Origin: Nitrosococcus halophilus Nc 4
GTDB taxonomy: Bacteria; Pseudomonadota; Gammaproteobacteria; Nitrosococcales; Nitrosococcaceae
Direction of reading: 5' to 3'
Assembly: GCF_000024725.1 (NCBI RefSeq)
Contig: NC_013960.1
Span: forward strand, 3,830,001-3,894,000
Length of the DNA: 64,000 bases
How positions within the stretch are numbered: position 1 is the first letter of the stretch; each line of letters starts with the position of its first letter. The notes beneath the pieces were generated by a model. The model was not told the origin of the DNA and ran no database searches. It was given only the letters and a program-made list of their open reading frames with translations. Of the stretch, positions 40,832 through 49,438 are shown in pieces. Made by a program: the position numbers and the translations under genes.

Positions 40832-41490
40832 CCGGGCAGGTTAAATTCGATTTCTTGAGTCGCACGCTGCTCGACCGGCTCCCCCTCCATCAGTTTGGGC
40901 TTGAATTTCCACTTCTTGATGGCCTCTAGGGCAGCCCGGTCAAACACCCCCGGCGGATGAGCTTCAACCACTTTAGGATCACGCACCGAGCCATCCTTCA
41001 TGATAATAAACTCTATGGTAACCGAACCCTCAAGCCTGCGGCGCGCTGCATTCCGTGGATAACGTGGAAGGGTTCGCACCAAGGGAATGACTTCACCTTC
41101 ACGGGCCGAGAGAATCGTCTCTCCTGATGCCGGGGCAGAAGGAGAGACCTTATAGTCCCCTAGATAGGGTCCCGTTCCCTTAAGGCTCAGGGGCAAATCA
41201 ATGGCGGGAACCTCAGCCGGCAGTGTGGGTACATTAGGCTGGGGAGGCCGCGACTTTGGCATTGTGGTGGGTGGCGGCGGTAATTTCTCTGGCGGCGGAG
41301 GTTTTTTCGGTAATTTCCGCTGCTTGAGCTCCGGCGAATCCGGTTCTCGCTTCAACCGCACAAACTCCACCATGGTCATATTCTCGTCCTCTGGCCGCAC
41401 GCCATCCTGTCCAGCAATCATATAAGACATCAGCAGGAATAGCCCCAGGTTGACTAACCCCGCAATGGCAATAGCGACGAGAAATCTCAC
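40828..41490 (-). CDS. TonB-family energy transducer (TonB2 type)
   Basis: 220 aa, short like Vibrio TonB2. One N-terminal membrane helix (FLVAIAIAGLVNLGLFLLMS), a proline-rich linker (KKPPPPEKLPPPPTTMPKSR), and the C-terminal TonB domain with YPRNAARRRLEGSVTIEFII and ALEAIKKWKFKPKLMEGEPV. It carries proton-motive energy to TonB-dependent outer membrane receptors, usually for iron uptake. ATGA overlaps join it to exbD and the TPR gene. Confidence 0.93.
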   Translation of the reverse strand: MRFLVAIAIAGLVNLGLFLLMSYMIAGQDGVRPEDENMTMVEFVRLKREPDSPELKQRKLPKKPPPPEKLPPPPTTMPKSRPPQPNVPTLPAEVPAIDLPLSLKGTGPYLGDYKVSPSAPASGETILSAREGEVIPLVRTLPRYPRNAARRRLEGSVTIEFIIMKDGSVRDPKVVEAHPPGVFDRAALEAIKKWKFKPKLMEGEPVEQRATQEIEFNLPG

Positions 41491-41897
41491 TGCGCTTTAG
41501 TGGCTGCAATGGAGACATCCGTCACTCCAGCCAACCTGACCTGGTCCATCACGTTAATCACCAATCCGGTTTTGGAGTCCTTGTCGGCCACAATGACTAC
41601 AGCTCCCTCTGGGTTTTCGGCGTGCATACGCTCCACATTGGCCCGTACTGTACGGATATCAATTTGGCGCTCATCCATCCAGATCTCGTTATTGGCGCGC
41701 ACGGCAATTAAAATATTGCCCCGCTCCTCACGAACCGCCGTCTGTGCTGAGGGCCGATTGACTTCTACCCCCGTTTCTTTGACAAAAGAGGTGGTCACGA
41801 TAAAGAAAATTAATAAAATGAAAACCATGTCAATGAGCGGTGTCAGGTTGATATTGACCGCCGAGCCACTCTGCCGTTGGCTGTGTCGTTGCCTCAT
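41487..41897 (-). CDS. exbD: ExbD-family biopolymer transport protein
   Basis: 136 aa with one membrane helix containing the essential Asp: NLTPLIDMVFILLIFFIVTT. The periplasmic domain follows (TGVEVNRPSAQTAV onward). Part of the proton channel that drives TonB. It is 5 bp after the second exbB. Confidence 0.94.
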   Translation of the reverse strand: MRQRHSQRQSGSAVNINLTPLIDMVFILLIFFIVTTSFVKETGVEVNRPSAQTAVREERGNILIAVRANNEIWMDERQIDIRTVRANVERMHAENPEGAVVIVADKDSKTGLVINVMDQVRLAGVTDVSIAATKAQ

Positions 41898-41902
41898 AGA
41901 TT

Positions 41903-42427
41903 TTACTCCCGCCGCAGCAGATCTCTTGCGTGCTGGATAGCTCGCTGGGCTCGATGTTCCAAGTTAGCGCTAAAGTAGAGACCCGACAAAGCCGTCACTA
42001 ACCCCGCCATCGTCGTAATCAAAGCCACGGAAATCCCCCCCGCAAACCCGCGAACGTTGCCGGTACCAAACACTGTCATCACATCAAACACCTGGATCAT
42101 TCCAATCACAGTACCGAGCAGGCCCAACATGGGCAGTACGGCCGTCAGGGTTTTAATGGGCAATAGAAACTTGCGCAGGTTCTGGGAAAGCTCGGCAATC
42201 ATCCCCTCTCGAATACGCTGCGCCTGCCAGGAATAACGTTCCTGGCGCTGTTGCCAATGGTCGATCAAACGTTGCAACTGTGAAGGGTAAACGACCAACA
42301 TAAAATAATAACGCTCAATAATCAGCACCCACATCAAGACCGAAGCCACCAGAATGACCCAGAGAACGCCCCCGCCTCTTTCCAACAGGAGTTCAATCTG
42401 AAACAGGTTGTCCGTCAGTGCGCCCAT
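41903..42427 (-). CDS. exbB: ExbB-family proton channel protein (ExbB2 type)
   Basis: ATG at 42427 (MGALTDNLFQIELLLERGGG) gives 174 aa; the longer frame overlaps the preceding gene. Three membrane segments are visible, with the MotA/TolQ/ExbB core IKTLTAVLPMLGLLGTVIGM and GISVALITTMAGLVTALSGL. It overlaps the long ExbB by 35 bp. It is the plain ExbB2 partner of the TonB2 complex. Confidence 0.93.
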   Translation of the reverse strand: MGALTDNLFQIELLLERGGGVLWVILVASVLMWVLIIERYYFMLVVYPSQLQRLIDHWQQRQERYSWQAQRIREGMIAELSQNLRKFLLPIKTLTAVLPMLGLLGTVIGMIQVFDVMTVFGTGNVRGFAGGISVALITTMAGLVTALSGLYFSANLEHRAQRAIQHARDLLRRE

Positions 42428-43826
42428 TCTGCTTCTCCGCTCGCTGCGCCACAATGGCGGCACTCTCCTCATCCAGCACTTGCACCAGCCGATTGCTCTT
42501 ACTGGAAAGCCCGCTGTGGATCAGCAAGATGGGGATAGCCACCGACAAGCCCAGCTCGGTAGTTACCAGGGCCTCAGAAATCCCGCCCGACATGAGCTTA
42601 GGATCGCCCGTGCCAAAGAGGGTGATCGACTGGAAGGTCTCAATCATGCCAGTGACGGTACCCAACAGCCCGAGCAAGGGTGGAATGGCAGCCAAAATGG
42701 CTAGGGTGGGCAGTCCTCGCTCCAAACGGGGTATTTCTTTGAGGATGGCCTCATCAAGCTTGAGATGAAGTGTTTCCACATCTTGGCCATTATCCTTGTA
42801 AACCCCCAGGATGCGACCCAGGGGGTTATTGTCCTGTGGCGTCTCCTGTTGTCGCTGGCGATGGATGCGGCGGCCGATGATTTGCAAATAAATAAACCGC
42901 TGCAACGCAATCAGCAAAGCGATTGCCCCTAGGCCCAAAATTAAATAACCAATCCACCCCCCCTGCTGGATATGCTCTTGCAAGTTAGGTTTCTGGACGA
43001 ATAGTGCGAGGATAGCGCCACGGCTGGGATCTACCGCCATCGGCACCACCTCGTCTCTTTCTGCCTTTTCAAATTCAGCGGCCGCTTCGAGAAAGCGGGA
43101 GGGGGGCTGCCGACTAAGCTCCACGAGCCCGTTAATCGGCTCAGAGAGATACCGCAGGTAGGTGCCCTCGGAGATTGCCGTGAAGGTACCGATTCGGGAA
43201 ACTTGTCGCTCTTCGACTTCTCCTCCTGCAATGATCACTGGGGCCGAGAAAGTCACTACTTTCCCCGATTCCGTCATCTGCTCCTGCAAACTCAACCACA
43301 ATTGCTGCAGCTCATCAATGGTAGGTAACTGCTTACGTTCCGCAATGGTTTCCAGCACCTCAGTGCGCCCCGAAAGCTGGGCCGAAACCAAGGAATTATT
43401 AATAATATGCAACAGATCATGGGCGCTCTGTCGGGCTACGCCAAAAAGCTCTCCCAGAGAAGCCGAGCGTTCCTTAAGGGCAGCTTCCTTTTCAGCGAGG
43501 GTCTTCTCATTCTGCTCAAAAATCCGCTTAAGCTTTTCTTCCCGTTTTTGCGCCGCCGCCAACTCGGCCTTGGCCTTATTAAGCAGATTTTTTTGCTGGT
43601 CTCGGGCGGAGAGAAAGCGAGCTTCTCGCTCTGCATTCAGCTTGCGTTCTTGAATGCTATCTTGTCGAACCTGTTCCAGAAGCTGATCCAAGGTTTCCGG
43701 GGTATTCGCACCCCAAGAGCCCATAGGCACGCCTAACACTATGATCCCAATAAGGGTAGCGACTCCCTTAGCTTTTAGAAATAAATGCCTATCCCCGGAC
43801 AGCATGCCAAGCTTGATAGCCCTCAT
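42393..43826 (-). CDS. Long MotA/TolQ/ExbB protein (TtpC-like)
   Basis: ATG at 43826 (MRAIKLGML) overlaps the DUF3450 stop (ATGA); the longer open frame upstream is rejected. 477 aa: signal-like helix near 20-40, a long periplasmic coiled coil (about 50-140, rich in ExKLKxxxxQNEKTLAEKE-type heptads), a second periplasmic domain, then the channel domain with PPLLGLLGTVTGMIETFQSI and ALVTTELGLSVAIPILLIHS. This fusion layout matches TtpC of the Vibrio TonB2 system, where it is needed together with the short ExbB. Confidence 0.9.
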   Translation of the reverse strand: MRAIKLGMLSGDRHLFLKAKGVATLIGIIVLGVPMGSWGANTPETLDQLLEQVRQDSIQERKLNAEREARFLSARDQQKNLLNKAKAELAAAQKREEKLKRIFEQNEKTLAEKEAALKERSASLGELFGVARQSAHDLLHIINNSLVSAQLSGRTEVLETIAERKQLPTIDELQQLWLSLQEQMTESGKVVTFSAPVIIAGGEVEERQVSRIGTFTAISEGTYLRYLSEPINGLVELSRQPPSRFLEAAAEFEKAERDEVVPMAVDPSRGAILALFVQKPNLQEHIQQGGWIGYLILGLGAIALLIALQRFIYLQIIGRRIHRQRQQETPQDNNPLGRILGVYKDNGQDVETLHLKLDEAILKEIPRLERGLPTLAILAAIPPLLGLLGTVTGMIETFQSITLFGTGDPKLMSGGISEALVTTELGLSVAIPILLIHSGLSSKSNRLVQVLDEESAAIVAQRAEKQNGRTDGQPVSD

Positions 43827-44599
43827 TGCACAGTCTCCGGCGCCCGTATAGGCAGCAATAATAAGTCCGGGGGAGCCTGCTTGCGGGCAATACGCAGACC
43901 CTGGGTAACTGCAGAGCGATATCGATCGGGGAGGATCGACCAACGCTGCTTATGGACATCCCAACGGCCACAGGTCTTGCCATCCAGGGTATGAAAAAAC
44001 AAGGCTGTCCGTCCTATGCGAAGAAAATCCACGGTACGAGATTTGCCTTCCATTGCTAAAGTGCCTCGATAGGCTTCAATGGTACGCCCATATTCCACTT
44101 CTACCTGGAAGGCCTCGACCACACGCCGGTATTTCTCCGACAACCCCACATCAGCCCGGTCCATCAGGGCCTTGAGCTGCTGAATGCGAGTCTGGCGCTC
44201 CTGGGGAAGAAAAGGAATGTCCAAGGCCACAAACTGCTCCAGTGATGAAACCATGCGCAACATCAGGGGCACGATTTCCCGCTGGGTCACCTCAATCTCC
44301 GAAAGCTGCTGCTGGAGGGAGGTAAATTCTTCCTTTTGGGAACGAATGAGTTTCCCTAATTGGCGATTATAGGTACGAAGACTATCAAGCTGGGCAGTGA
44401 CTTGACGATATTCCGCTAGCAGTTCTGTCGTTTCCTCTGACAGGGCATCAATCTTATCCTGGGATTTCGCCGCAGCCTGATCCGTCTTGACCTGAGTATC
44501 AATAGCCGCTTCCAATGAAGCCGCCATGGTCCCCATCCCATACACAGCACTCAGGGCTAAAAATGCACAGAACCCTATTTTAACCATCCTCTGTGGCAT
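43823..44599 (-). CDS. DUF3450 periplasmic coiled-coil protein
   Basis: First gene of the TonB2-type operon. ATG at 44599 (MPQRMVKIGFCAFLALSAVY) gives 258 aa with a signal peptide (cleavage near AAS at 25-27). A coiled coil spans about 40-115 (KIDALSEETTELLAEYRQVT), and the C-terminal half has WDVHKQRWSILPDRYRSAVT, typical of DUF3450. A GTG 30 bp upstream is an alternative start. DUF3450 genes routinely precede ttpC-exbB2-exbD2-tonB2; the job is unknown. Confidence 0.85.
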   Translation of the reverse strand: MPQRMVKIGFCAFLALSAVYGMGTMAASLEAAIDTQVKTDQAAAKSQDKIDALSEETTELLAEYRQVTAQLDSLRTYNRQLGKLIRSQKEEFTSLQQQLSEIEVTQREIVPLMLRMVSSLEQFVALDIPFLPQERQTRIQQLKALMDRADVGLSEKYRRVVEAFQVEVEYGRTIEAYRGTLAMEGKSRTVDFLRIGRTALFFHTLDGKTCGRWDVHKQRWSILPDRYRSAVTQGLRIARKQAPPDLLLLPIRAPETVQ

Positions 44600-44869
44600 A
44601 ATCTTGATCTTCAACTCTCCAGATAGCACGCTTCTTCGTCACCCCATAATTAAGGCTGACGAAATGAAACTTAGTTTGGGAGACCCTAAATATGATTAGG
44701 CGGTCGCAGACCCACTAGAATTTCTGGTTTAGACCCTAAAGCAAAAGGGAATACCCTCGGGATGCCTTAGAGACCAGGAAATTGCTACCTTAGAAATAAA
44801 TTTAGGGTCAAAGAATTAAAGTAGCGATCAAAAATATCTTAACTTAAATAACGAAGTGGTAAGCACACA

Positions 44870-44980
44870 TTACATCTGCATTCCAGCGGCCACGCTGAAT
44901 AATATATAAAGACAACTGATAAAGACAACGGTTTCAACCACGCCCTGGGTCACAGCCAGGCACCAAAATATTCTTTGCAT
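44870..44980 (-). CDS. Candidate 36-aa hydrophobic small protein
   Basis: ATG at 44980 to TAA at 44870. The peptide starts MQRIFWCLAVTQGVVETVVF and has one membrane-length stretch (VVFISCLYILFSVAAGM). It lies between the Fur-like box and the TonB2 operon on the same strand. The ribosome site is weak and no homologue is known to me. Confidence 0.3.
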   Translation of the reverse strand: MQRIFWCLAVTQGVVETVVFISCLYILFSVAAGMQM

Positions 44981-45079
44981 TTAACATAGTTGCTTAAATA
45001 AGCAATATTCATTCCATAAAAAACTACGAGCAAAATCAAAAATTAAAAAGCCCCCTCCTCAAGACTGGAAAAGAAATTG

Positions 45080-45112
45080 GGTCATTTCACTGAATGATTC
45101 AGGCAAATGACC
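45080..45112 (-). terminator. Compound hairpin after the fmdB-like gene
   Basis: Outer arms GGTCATTT and AAATGACC enclose an inner palindrome CTGAAT/ATTCAG. On the minus strand it is followed by CAATTTCTTTT, so it may end fmdB transcription, but the T-run is imperfect; it could equally be a structured part of the Fur-controlled leader. Confidence 0.45.
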
Positions 45113-45160
45113 AAAAATAACCCTATCGTCAACCCACTCACAGCTAATATTAATGCAAAT

Positions 45161-45179
45161 ATAAATGATTCTCAATAAA
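45161..45179 (-). promoter_or_regulatory. Fur-box-like site upstream of the TonB2-type operon
   Basis: On the minus strand TTTATTGAGAATCATTTAT matches the 19-bp Fur consensus at 12 positions, including the central TGAxAATCATT. It lies about 560 bp before the DUF3450 start. The position between fmdB and the iron-uptake-type operon fits iron control; the distance would imply a long leader. Confidence 0.6.
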
Positions 45180-45213
45180 TGAAATTAGACAAATTCAACC
45201 CTCAAGGAGTCCC

Positions 45214-45714
45214 TCAAAGCTCGTATAAGGTTTCATCCACCTGAGGAGGAAGAAAATGCCGACGTACATTTTTGAGACTACCTTTGCCTGGGGAGGTAAA
45301 AGGAACCTCTTCCTCTAGAATATCTCCCATCTCCGCCTCGATCCGTTCCGGATCTTCCCCCTTTTCCATCCGGCGAATAGCCTCTTCTACTCCTGGACCT
45401 AACTTAAGGCCAGTGGCGTCATAAAGCTTGCGCATCATCTGGGCCATCGCCTTGGGATTGTTTTCGTCAACCCCTTCCATCTCCCCTGCAAGGGCTTCAA
45501 AGGCTCGCTCCATTCGCGCCTCATCAAGATCCGGAAACGCCTCACCGCTATCCTCCTCCTTGCGGCCTTTAGAGATAGCAAACAGCGATAATTTCCGCTC
45601 TAGCTCGGGCCGGCCACAGCGGGGACAGTTCGGACGCTTCTCCGTGTTGATACGACGGGAGAAAAAATTAAATATCGTATGGCAGTCCATACAATAGAAC
45701 TCATAAATAGGCAT
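45214..45714 (-). CDS. FmdB-type zinc-ribbon protein with long C-terminal extension
   Basis: 166 aa. The N-terminal FmdB/CxxC ribbon is standard: MPIYEFYCMDCHTIFNF with Cys8/Cys11 and Cys30/Cys33. The family is usually 70-110 aa; here about 120 further residues are acidic and helical (VEEAIRRMEKGEDPERIEAE). Function is unknown; regulatory or nucleic-acid roles have been suggested for FmdB proteins. It follows the rubredoxin gene on the same strand with a 92-bp gap. Confidence 0.8.
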   Translation of the reverse strand: MPIYEFYCMDCHTIFNFFSRRINTEKRPNCPRCGRPELERKLSLFAISKGRKEEDSGEAFPDLDEARMERAFEALAGEMEGVDENNPKAMAQMMRKLYDATGLKLGPGVEEAIRRMEKGEDPERIEAEMGDILEEEVPFTSPGKGSLKNVRRHFLPPQVDETLYEL

Positions 45715-45806
45715 TACCGGTTAACCTCTTTCAAACCAGGCTTTTCCCTGGAAACCCCAGCAGCCCCAAGAAGATTAACGTCCCACCCTTAGGGTACCCA
45801 ACGATT

Positions 45807-45971
45807 TCAAATCTCGACCATTTCAAAATCATCCTTACCCGCACCGCAATCTGGACAAACCCAAGTCTCAGGAACATCTTCCCACTTGGTGCCAGGGGGA
45901 ATACCATCCTCAGGCCAGCCCTCTGCTTCATCGTAGATAAAACCACAAATAATGCACATATAGCGCTTCAT
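45807..45971 (-). CDS. Rubredoxin
   Basis: 54-aa iron-sulfur electron carrier. Both iron-binding pairs are present: [20 protein letters not shown] (Cys6, Cys9) and [14 protein letters not shown] (Cys39, Cys42). A larger open frame on the same strand (45731-45946) is a shadow in another frame. Rubredoxin genes often stand beside thiE and hemL in gammaproteobacteria, as here. Confidence 0.95.
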   Translation of the reverse strand: MKRYMCIICGFIYDEAEGWPEDGIPPGTKWEDVPETWVCPDCGAGKDDFEMVEI

Positions 45972-46122
45972 AGGCTACTCGCTCAATTATTATTATGAAA
46001 ATTAAGAAAAACTAATGGTTACGATGGGCGGATTCTCGCATGTTTTTTCACTATTGGAAAATCGCATCCTACCTGAGATATTGATAAACTTTAAAACTAA
46101 ACTCTTCAGCCTATAAACACCC

Positions 46123-46776
46123 ATGAATGAGCTAATCCGCGGCCTTTACGCCATTGCTGACACTCATCTTCTGCCCCACCAGGACTTGGGCAACGCCGTC
46201 GCCCTTGCATTACTAGGGGGGGCCTCCTTAATCCAGTACCGAGATAAAAGCCAGGAGGAGAAACGACGTTACCAAGAGGCCAAGTCCTTACAGCAAATCT
46301 GCCGCCAGCATCAGGTCCCTCTGATTATCAATGACGATACCCTACTCGCTGCCGAAATTGGTGCTGACGGGGTTCATCTAGGGCGGGATGACCTTGCTCC
46401 CAGTTCAGCCCGACAGATCTTAGGCGCAGACGCCATTATTGGCGTCTCCTGTTACAACGAACTGGCGCGGGCCATCGCCGCCGAGCAAGCCGGCGCCGAT
46501 TATGTAGCCTTTGGCCGTTTTTTTCCTTCCAGAACCAAGCCAGAAGCTATCCAAGCCTCCCTAGAGCTATTAAGGGAGGCCCGAAAAAAATTAAAACTTC
46601 CTATTGTCGCCATCGGCGGCATCACCACAGAAAACGCGCCTCAGGTGATTGAGGCGGGGGCTAATGCGGTAGCCATTATCGGCGGACTTTTTAAAAGCCA
46701 GGATATCCGCGCGACGGCTGCTGCCTATCAGCAGCAATTTCTAAGCCAGCATTTACCTGCGCCCCATTCTTTTTAA
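46123..46776 (+). CDS. thiE: Thiamine-phosphate synthase
   Basis: Joins the thiazole and pyrimidine moieties in vitamin B1 synthesis. At 217 aa the barrel motifs are clear: LLGGASLIQYRDKSQEEKRR, PLIINDDTLLAAEIGADGVH, LGRDDLAPSSAR and VAIGGITTENAPQVIEAGA. Divergent from rubredoxin. No convincing TPP riboswitch lies upstream. Confidence 0.96.
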   Translation: MNELIRGLYAIADTHLLPHQDLGNAVALALLGGASLIQYRDKSQEEKRRYQEAKSLQQICRQHQVPLIINDDTLLAAEIGADGVHLGRDDLAPSSARQILGADAIIGVSCYNELARAIAAEQAGADYVAFGRFFPSRTKPEAIQASLELLREARKKLKLPIVAIGGITTENAPQVIEAGANAVAIIGGLFKSQDIRATAAAYQQQFLSQHLPAPHSF

Positions 46777-46817
46777 TTTTCTTAATACATTGAATATTCG
46801 AGCTTATTGATGCGTTT

Positions 46818-47681
46818 ATGAGCGACAACAACTATATTATCCATGCCACTGAGTCTAATTTTGCCGAGCAGGTTTTGGCAAAATCCCACCAAGCCCCTGT
46901 CCTCGTGGATTTCTGGGCTGCTTGGTGCCAACCCTGCCAAATGCTCATGCCGCTTTTGCAGCAGTTGGCTGAAAACTACCAAGGCCAATTTTGGTTAGCC
47001 AAGGTGAATGCTGACGAAGAACAAAACTTAGCCCTCCAGTATGGAGTACGCGGCCTACCCACCCTGAAATTGTTCCGCCACGGCGAAGTGGTGGAGGAGT
47101 TGGTGGGCGTCCAGCCGGAATCGGTGATCCGCGCCGCCATTGATCGGCACCTGGTCCGGGAATCTGAGCGGCTATTAGAACAAGCCCAAACAGCCTTGGC
47201 GGCCGGACAAGAGGAACAAGGCCTTCATTTATTGCATAAAGCCGCGGAGATAGATCCAGAAAATTACCTGGTCTCTGTGGCGCTAGCAGGCGCTCTTCTC
47301 AAGCAAGGAAAAATGACCAAGGCCGAACAGATGCTGAAGGCACTGCCTTTAGAAGTGCGAGGAGAAGAACCTGCTAGCGGCCTGTTGGCGCAAATTGAGT
47401 TTGCCACTCTTACCGAGAAGGCGCCCGACATCCATAGTTTAAAGCAGCGCCTCAAAGCCAATCCGGAGGATTCCGAAGCCCGTTATCTACTCGGTGCCCA
47501 GCAAGCGCTTGCTGGCGATTACCAGGATGCCTTGGAACAGTTCATGGTACTGCTTAAACAAAACCCAAAATATGGGGATGAGGCAGCCCGTAAAGCCTTG
47601 CTGGCCGTGTTTAACATTCTCGGTCCCGATCATGAGCTTGTTCCCCGTTACCGGCGACAAATGTTTCGTTATCTTCACTGA
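46818..47681 (+). CDS. cnoX: Thioredoxin-TPR chaperone YbbN/CnoX
   Basis: 287 aa: an N-terminal thioredoxin fold with WCQPC (Cys37, Cys40; E. coli has SQHC here), then four helical TPR-like repeats. YbbN/CnoX is a holdase that works with DnaK and GroEL under oxidative stress (family knowledge). Presence of a complete CxxC suggests redox activity, as in Caulobacter-type CnoX. Confidence 0.9.
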   Translation: MSDNNYIIHATESNFAEQVLAKSHQAPVLVDFWAAWCQPCQMLMPLLQQLAENYQGQFWLAKVNADEEQNLALQYGVRGLPTLKLFRHGEVVEELVGVQPESVIRAAIDRHLVRESERLLEQAQTALAAGQEEQGLHLLHKAAEIDPENYLVSVALAGALLKQGKMTKAEQMLKALPLEVRGEEPASGLLAQIEFATLTEKAPDIHSLKQRLKANPEDSEARYLLGAQQALAGDYQDALEQFMVLLKQNPKYGDEAARKALLAVFNILGPDHELVPRYRRQMFRYLH

Positions 47682-47746
47682 GCCAGACGAAATTTTCTCC
47701 TCTATCCTCTATAAGCAAGAATTTTAAGTACAGGATAAGTTTTCCA

Positions 47747-49438
47747 ATGGGGTATTGGCGTATATTGTTACTCATGGCCATTTCCTTAACGATGGGAAAT
47801 GGCCAGGCTGAAGAACCGACGATAGCAAAAGAATCGGCCCCTCCGATGGTCACGACAGTTAAACCCAATCCCGTTATCGGTGCCCAGCAACGGCAATGGA
47901 TCAGGATAATCGGCTCAGGCTTTACCTCGGGCTCGAAGGTTACCCTGCAACTCGGGGAGCGAATTTTCCCCATCCCTTCTGAACGAACGAAATGGCTCAA
48001 CGACGGGGAATTGGCAATTTACGCCAACGTCTCCACGGGACCCTCCACCTGGAAAGTGCAAGTGACCAACCCAGAAGGACAAAACTCCACCCCCTTCAGC
48101 TTTGAAGTCAAACCTCCTGCCGCCATAGGGCAGGAAAAGCAAGCATTAGAAGAACAAGGAAGAAAAGCTGAAGTGGAGGCACTGGAAAAGAAAGCTGAAG
48201 AAACCACTGAAAAAATAGAACAGGTCAAAGAAACCGTTGAGGAGGCCAAACTGGAAGCCACACAAGCGGCCACCGAGAAAGCAGCGCTACAAAAGGAAGT
48301 AGAAAAAAGAGAACAAGAGGCCCTGGCAGCCAAACAGCAATTAGAGGCAGCAAAAGCCAAAGCTCAGGCTACGGGGGGTTTAGCAGACCAAAGAGAAGTT
48401 GAAAAATTAGCGGAAGAAGCAGAAAAACTTGAAAAAGCCGCCACCACCGAGGAAAAAAGGCTTGCCACCCTGGAGGTTAAAGAACAAGCAGCCCAAGAAA
48501 AGGCGACGACTACTGAAACTGAAATTGAAAAACTCCGCCAGGAATTTGCTGAATTAAGGAAGCAAAGAGCTGCAAAGCGAACTTTTCTTGAGAAAGCAAC
48601 GACTGCGGCCTGGATTATTTTAGTGGCCCTGATTATTTGGTTTCTAAAGAGAGTCGCCGTCAATCGGTTTGAAAGCGCTGCGGTTAAAAAAGAGGAAGTC
48701 CAAGAAGGCAGCGCCAGACTCAGAACCTTGGTATTGTTGCTCAATTGGCTAGGCACCATCCTCATTATTCTTACCGCTGGTTATCTTATCCTGGATGAAT
48801 TCGGGATTAACATGGCTCCGGTTTTGGCCAGCGTAGGAATTGTGGGCCTTGCTCTTGGCTTTGGGGGACAATATCTGATCCGAGATATCATTAACGGCAT
48901 TTTCATTCTGATAGAAGGACAATATAACATTAATGATATCGTTCAGATCGGTGAGTTTGTGGGAGTCGTCGAGGGGGTCAATTTACGCCATACCAAACTA
49001 CGGGATCTTGAGGGACGAGCCATCTATATTCCCAACGGGGAAATTAAAACCGTGGTTAATTTTACCAAAGACTATGGACGGATTGTTCTCGACATTGGCG
49101 TCGCCTACAAAGAAAATGTTGACCAGGTCATGGAAGTGATGAAAACGGTGGCGGAGGAAATGCGCCAGACTCCAAAATACGGGAGGCTAATCAAAGAATT
49201 TGAAATGTTTGGCGTGGAAAATTTTGGAGAATCAGCGATCACTATTCGCTGCCGTTTTAAAACTATAACCAGTAAACAGTGGGAGGTAGCCCGGGAATGC
49301 CGACGGCGGATCAAAAACCGTTTTGATGAGCTCGGGATTGAAATTCCATTCCCCCAAAGAACATTAAATTGGGGAATGCCCCCTCAACCTCATGATATGG
49401 ACGAATTTGAACAAACCAGAAATGCTGTTATATCTTAA
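47747..49438 (+). CDS. MscS-family mechanosensitive channel with periplasmic IPT-like and coiled-coil domains
   Basis: 563 aa in this order: signal peptide (about 1-22), an IPT/TIG-like beta domain (about 40-125, RQWIRIIGSGFTSGSKVTLQ), a Glu/Ala/Lys-rich coiled coil (about 130-275), a membrane helix near 288-305 (TAAWIILVALIIWFLKRVAV), and two more TM helices. The MscS pore helix follows (VGIVGLALGFGGQYLIRDII), then the beta domain VGEFVGVVEGVNLRHTKLRD-type and a short C-terminus. The large N-terminal periplasmic part is unusual for a channel of this size; it may sense the envelope. Confidence 0.88.
   Translation: MGYWRILLLMAISLTMGNGQAEEPTIAKESAPPMVTTVKPNPVIGAQQRQWIRIIGSGFTSGSKVTLQLGERIFPIPSERTKWLNDGELAIYANVSTGPSTWKVQVTNPEGQNSTPFSFEVKPPAAIGQEKQALEEQGRKAEVEALEKKAEETTEKIEQVKETVEEAKLEATQAATEKAALQKEVEKREQEALAAKQQLEAAKAKAQATGGLADQREVEKLAEEAEKLEKAATTEEKRLATLEVKEQAAQEKATTTETEIEKLRQEFAELRKQRAAKRTFLEKATTAAWIILVALIIWFLKRVAVNRFESAAVKKEEVQEGSARLRTLVLLLNWLGTILIILTAGYLILDEFGINMAPVLASVGIVGLALGFGGQYLIRDIINGIFILIEGQYNINDIVQIGEFVGVVEGVNLRHTKLRDLEGRAIYIPNGEIKTVVNFTKDYGRIVLDIGVAYKENVDQVMEVMKTVAEEMRQTPKYGRLIKEFEMFGVENFGESAITIRCRFKTITSKQWEVARECRRRIKNRFDELGIEIPFPQRTLNWGMPPQPHDMDEFEQTRNAVIS

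Larger units (their letters stand above)
44600..45213. other. Leader region of the TonB2-type operon
   Basis: 614 bp upstream of the DUF3450 gene on its coding strand. From the far end inward it holds a Fur-box-like site (45161-45179), a compound hairpin (45080-45112), a candidate 36-aa membrane ORF (44870-44980) and a repeated GACCCTAAA motif (44692, 44731, and inverted near 44801). Either the operon has a long structured leader or there is a small gene here. Confidence 0.45.

Noticed and set aside
45731-45946. 71-aa minus-strand open frame
   Set aside because: Out-of-frame shadow of rubredoxin, whose four Cys ligands are in the other frame.
46060-46122. CCTGAGAT string before thiE, considered as a TPP riboswitch
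   Set aside because: Only one short element matches; the rest of the THI-box fold is absent.
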